In this document: positions 4,756-5,663 of the stretch, in pieces
How positions within the stretch are numbered: position 1 is the first letter of the stretch
Layout: every line of letters starts with the position of its first letter
NCBI GenBank assembly: GCA_023423495.1
Contig: JAFAFM010000163.1
Coordinates: 1-5,663 of the forward strand
From: Armatimonadota bacterium
GTDB taxonomy: Bacteria; Armatimonadota; Fimbriimonadia; Fimbriimonadales; Fimbriimonadaceae
DNA length: 5,663 nucleotides
Direction of reading: 5' to 3'
Position numbers and translations under genes: made by a program
The notes under the pieces: generated by a model
Seen by the model: only the letters and a program-made list of their open reading frames with translations
The model's database searches: none
Told to the model about the DNA's origin: nothing

Positions 4756-5663
4756 TTAGGGGTTAACGACGGCCTTAATTGTCGTCGAATAAGGTTGCTT
4801 AAGTCCGAATTGGTCCTGAATCGTTAGCGTGATGGTGTATGTTCCGGGCTTTCGGAATTGTCGTCGAACGCTTTGCCCAGTGGCATCCACCTGCACACCG
4901 TCCTTCTCATCGAAGTCCCAGGTGTATTTGAGGATGCTGGATCCGCCGTATCCATTCGCCACGAAGTTCACGTAGTCACCAAGGGCAAGATTCAGGTTGC
5001 GGACATTCGGCTCCCCGGTGATCGGCGTCGTGTCGTTGACCACTCGAAGATCGCCGATGTAAAAGGTAGTCGTTGCATCGCCGGCAAAAGCGATCTCCTT
5101 CACTTCCTTATTGGTCCGATCAAATCCGGAGATGGCTTGGAGGGGAATGGCAACCGTCTTCCATCCGCGATCGCCCGAGCCACTCGTGGTTACTGGAATG
5201 TAGGCTTCGCTCTTCTTGCCGTCGCTGGTGGTTACAATAACGTGGAGCTCTTCCATTCGCTTGGCCGCATCTGTGTTTCCACCAACTTGGCCACCTCGGC
5301 CGCCAAGCGCGGGGCCCTCAGCGCCACCTACGCCACCGGCAGTGCCCGCACCGCCGCCGCCCTTACCTGGAGGGGCCGCACCACCTGCACCGCCCGCAGC
5401 ACCTGCAGCACCTGCACCGCCAGCTCCCGGTCCGCCAGGGCCCCTGCCTCCGGGACCGCCGCCGCTCAAAATGGTGCCAGATTCAGCGGGTCGGAACGTG
5501 ATCCGCAGCATGTTGTTTTTGTCACCAAACTTGTCACCTAGTCCAACCGGGCTGCCGAACTGGATAATGCCGCCGGAGAAGTGGTTTCTCGTGGAGATTC
5601 TGATCGAGTGGCCACCCTCGTAGGCCAGTTCATCAGGCTCACTCGCCGTGCCGGCGCCCCAAC
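4756..5663 (-). CDS. C-terminal part of a protein with a carbohydrate-binding-like domain, Gly-rich insertion and PKD domain
   Basis: The open frame enters from beyond 5663 and ends at TAA 4756; 301 complete codons are visible and the true start is not. An internal Met at 5511 falls inside a strand-rich domain and is not a plausible start. Residues about 1-66 (including GGHSIRIST, FSGGIIQFGSPVGL and MLRITFRP) and about 136-208 (ELHVIVTTSDGKK, WKTVAIPL, TTFYIGDLRVV) read as one beta-sandwich of the galactose-binding/carbohydrate-binding-module type. They are split by a Gly/Ala/Pro tract at 67-128. Residues about 216-301 are a PKD domain: LALGDYVNFVANG, then the hallmark WDFDEKDG (248-255), then GTYTITLTIQDQFG. 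Such proteins are normally exported and act on or bind polymers at the cell surface, but the signal peptide and any catalytic domain would be upstream, out of view. Specific function unknown. A terminator follows immediately. Confidence 0.85.
   Translation of the reverse strand, partial: WGAGTASEPDELAYEGGHSIRISTRNHFSGGIIQFGSPVGLGDKFGDKNNMLRITFRPAESGTILSGGGPGGRGPGGPGAGGAGAAGAAGGAGGAAPPGKGGGGAGTAGGVGGAEGPALGGRGGQVGGNTDAAKRMEELHVIVTTSDGKKSEAYIPVTTSGSGDRGWKTVAIPLQAISGFDRTNKEVKEIAFAGDATTTFYIGDLRVVNDTTPITGEPNVRNLNLALGDYVNFVANGYGGSSILKYTWDFDEKDGVQVDATGQSVRRQFRKPGTYTITLTIQDQFGLKQPYSTTIKAVVNP
5278..5463 (-). repeat. Low-complexity Gly/Ala/Pro-coding tract with short tandem repeats
   Basis: This GC-rich stretch encodes 62 residues, of which 34 are Gly, 13 Ala and 6 Pro. 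At the DNA level short units recur; the clearest is GCAGCACCT (plus strand) twice in tandem at 5396-5404 and 5405-5413, followed by a related nine-mer, GCACCGCCA, at 5414-5422. Gly recurs every third residue for about five triplets (as in GGAGAAGAAGGAGGA) and then loses register, so it is not a collagen helix. It is in frame throughout. Tracts of this kind often change length by replication slippage. Confidence 0.75.

Noticed and set aside
5278..5463. Collagen-like Gly-X-Y repeat
   Set aside because: Gly keeps a three-residue register for only about five triplets before slipping, and the rest is Gly-Gly-rich.
4858..5541. Long plus-strand open frames opposite the PKD-domain gene, including a Pro-rich one at 5216-5623
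   Set aside because: The antisense of a Gly/Ala-rich GC-rich tract naturally lacks stops and reads as Pro/Ala/Thr-rich. The minus strand has clear PKD and beta-sandwich sequence.

Overview
This window is bacterial chromosomal DNA of moderate GC content. All six genes I can support lie on the minus strand, so transcription runs from position 5663 towards 1. The gene content is housekeeping and regulatory: an aminoacyl-tRNA synthetase, phospholipid synthesis, a sigma factor, a transcription regulator and an ABC ATPase, followed (at high coordinates) by a surface-type protein. There is no phage, transposon, plasmid or CRISPR signal. A SigH-like (Bacillus sigma-30 type) sigma factor, a COG4586-type ABC ATPase and a Gly-rich protein ending in a PKD domain would fit a deep-branching lineage such as Armatimonadota. 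That is a weak inference from remembered family distribution, and other phyla remain possible.

Layout, in the direction of transcription. (1) 5663-4756: the 3' part of a large gene whose product has a carbohydrate-binding-like beta-sandwich interrupted by a 62-residue Gly-rich insertion, then a C-terminal PKD domain. A strong 11-bp hairpin terminator follows 19 bases after its stop. (2) 4678-4650: a plausible sigma-70-type promoter. (3) 4585-3977: the SigH-like sigma factor, probably starting at GTG. (4) 3976-3856: a 121-base AT-rich spacer with a weak candidate promoter. (5) 3855-3244: a LuxR/NarL-type regulator with a degenerate receiver domain. (6) 3244-2450: cdsA, CDP-diglyceride synthetase, overlapping the regulator by one base (TGATG). 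(7) 2421-1435: an ABC transporter ATPase of the COG4586 type, 28 bases after cdsA. (8) 1374-1: the N-terminal 458 residues of valyl-tRNA synthetase, 60 bases after the ABC gene and cut by the window edge.

Regulator, cdsA, ABC ATPase and valS are packed tightly enough to be one operon, possibly including the sigma factor gene upstream. The clearest functional link is translational coupling of an apparently phosphorylation-independent regulator to a committed enzyme of phospholipid synthesis, directly downstream of an alternative sigma factor. This suggests, but does not prove, growth-phase or envelope-related control. Nothing here is clearly a new biological system. The items most worth a second look are the sigma factor/degenerate regulator/cdsA arrangement, the ABC ATPase without a visible permease, and the Gly-rich insertion inside a folded domain.
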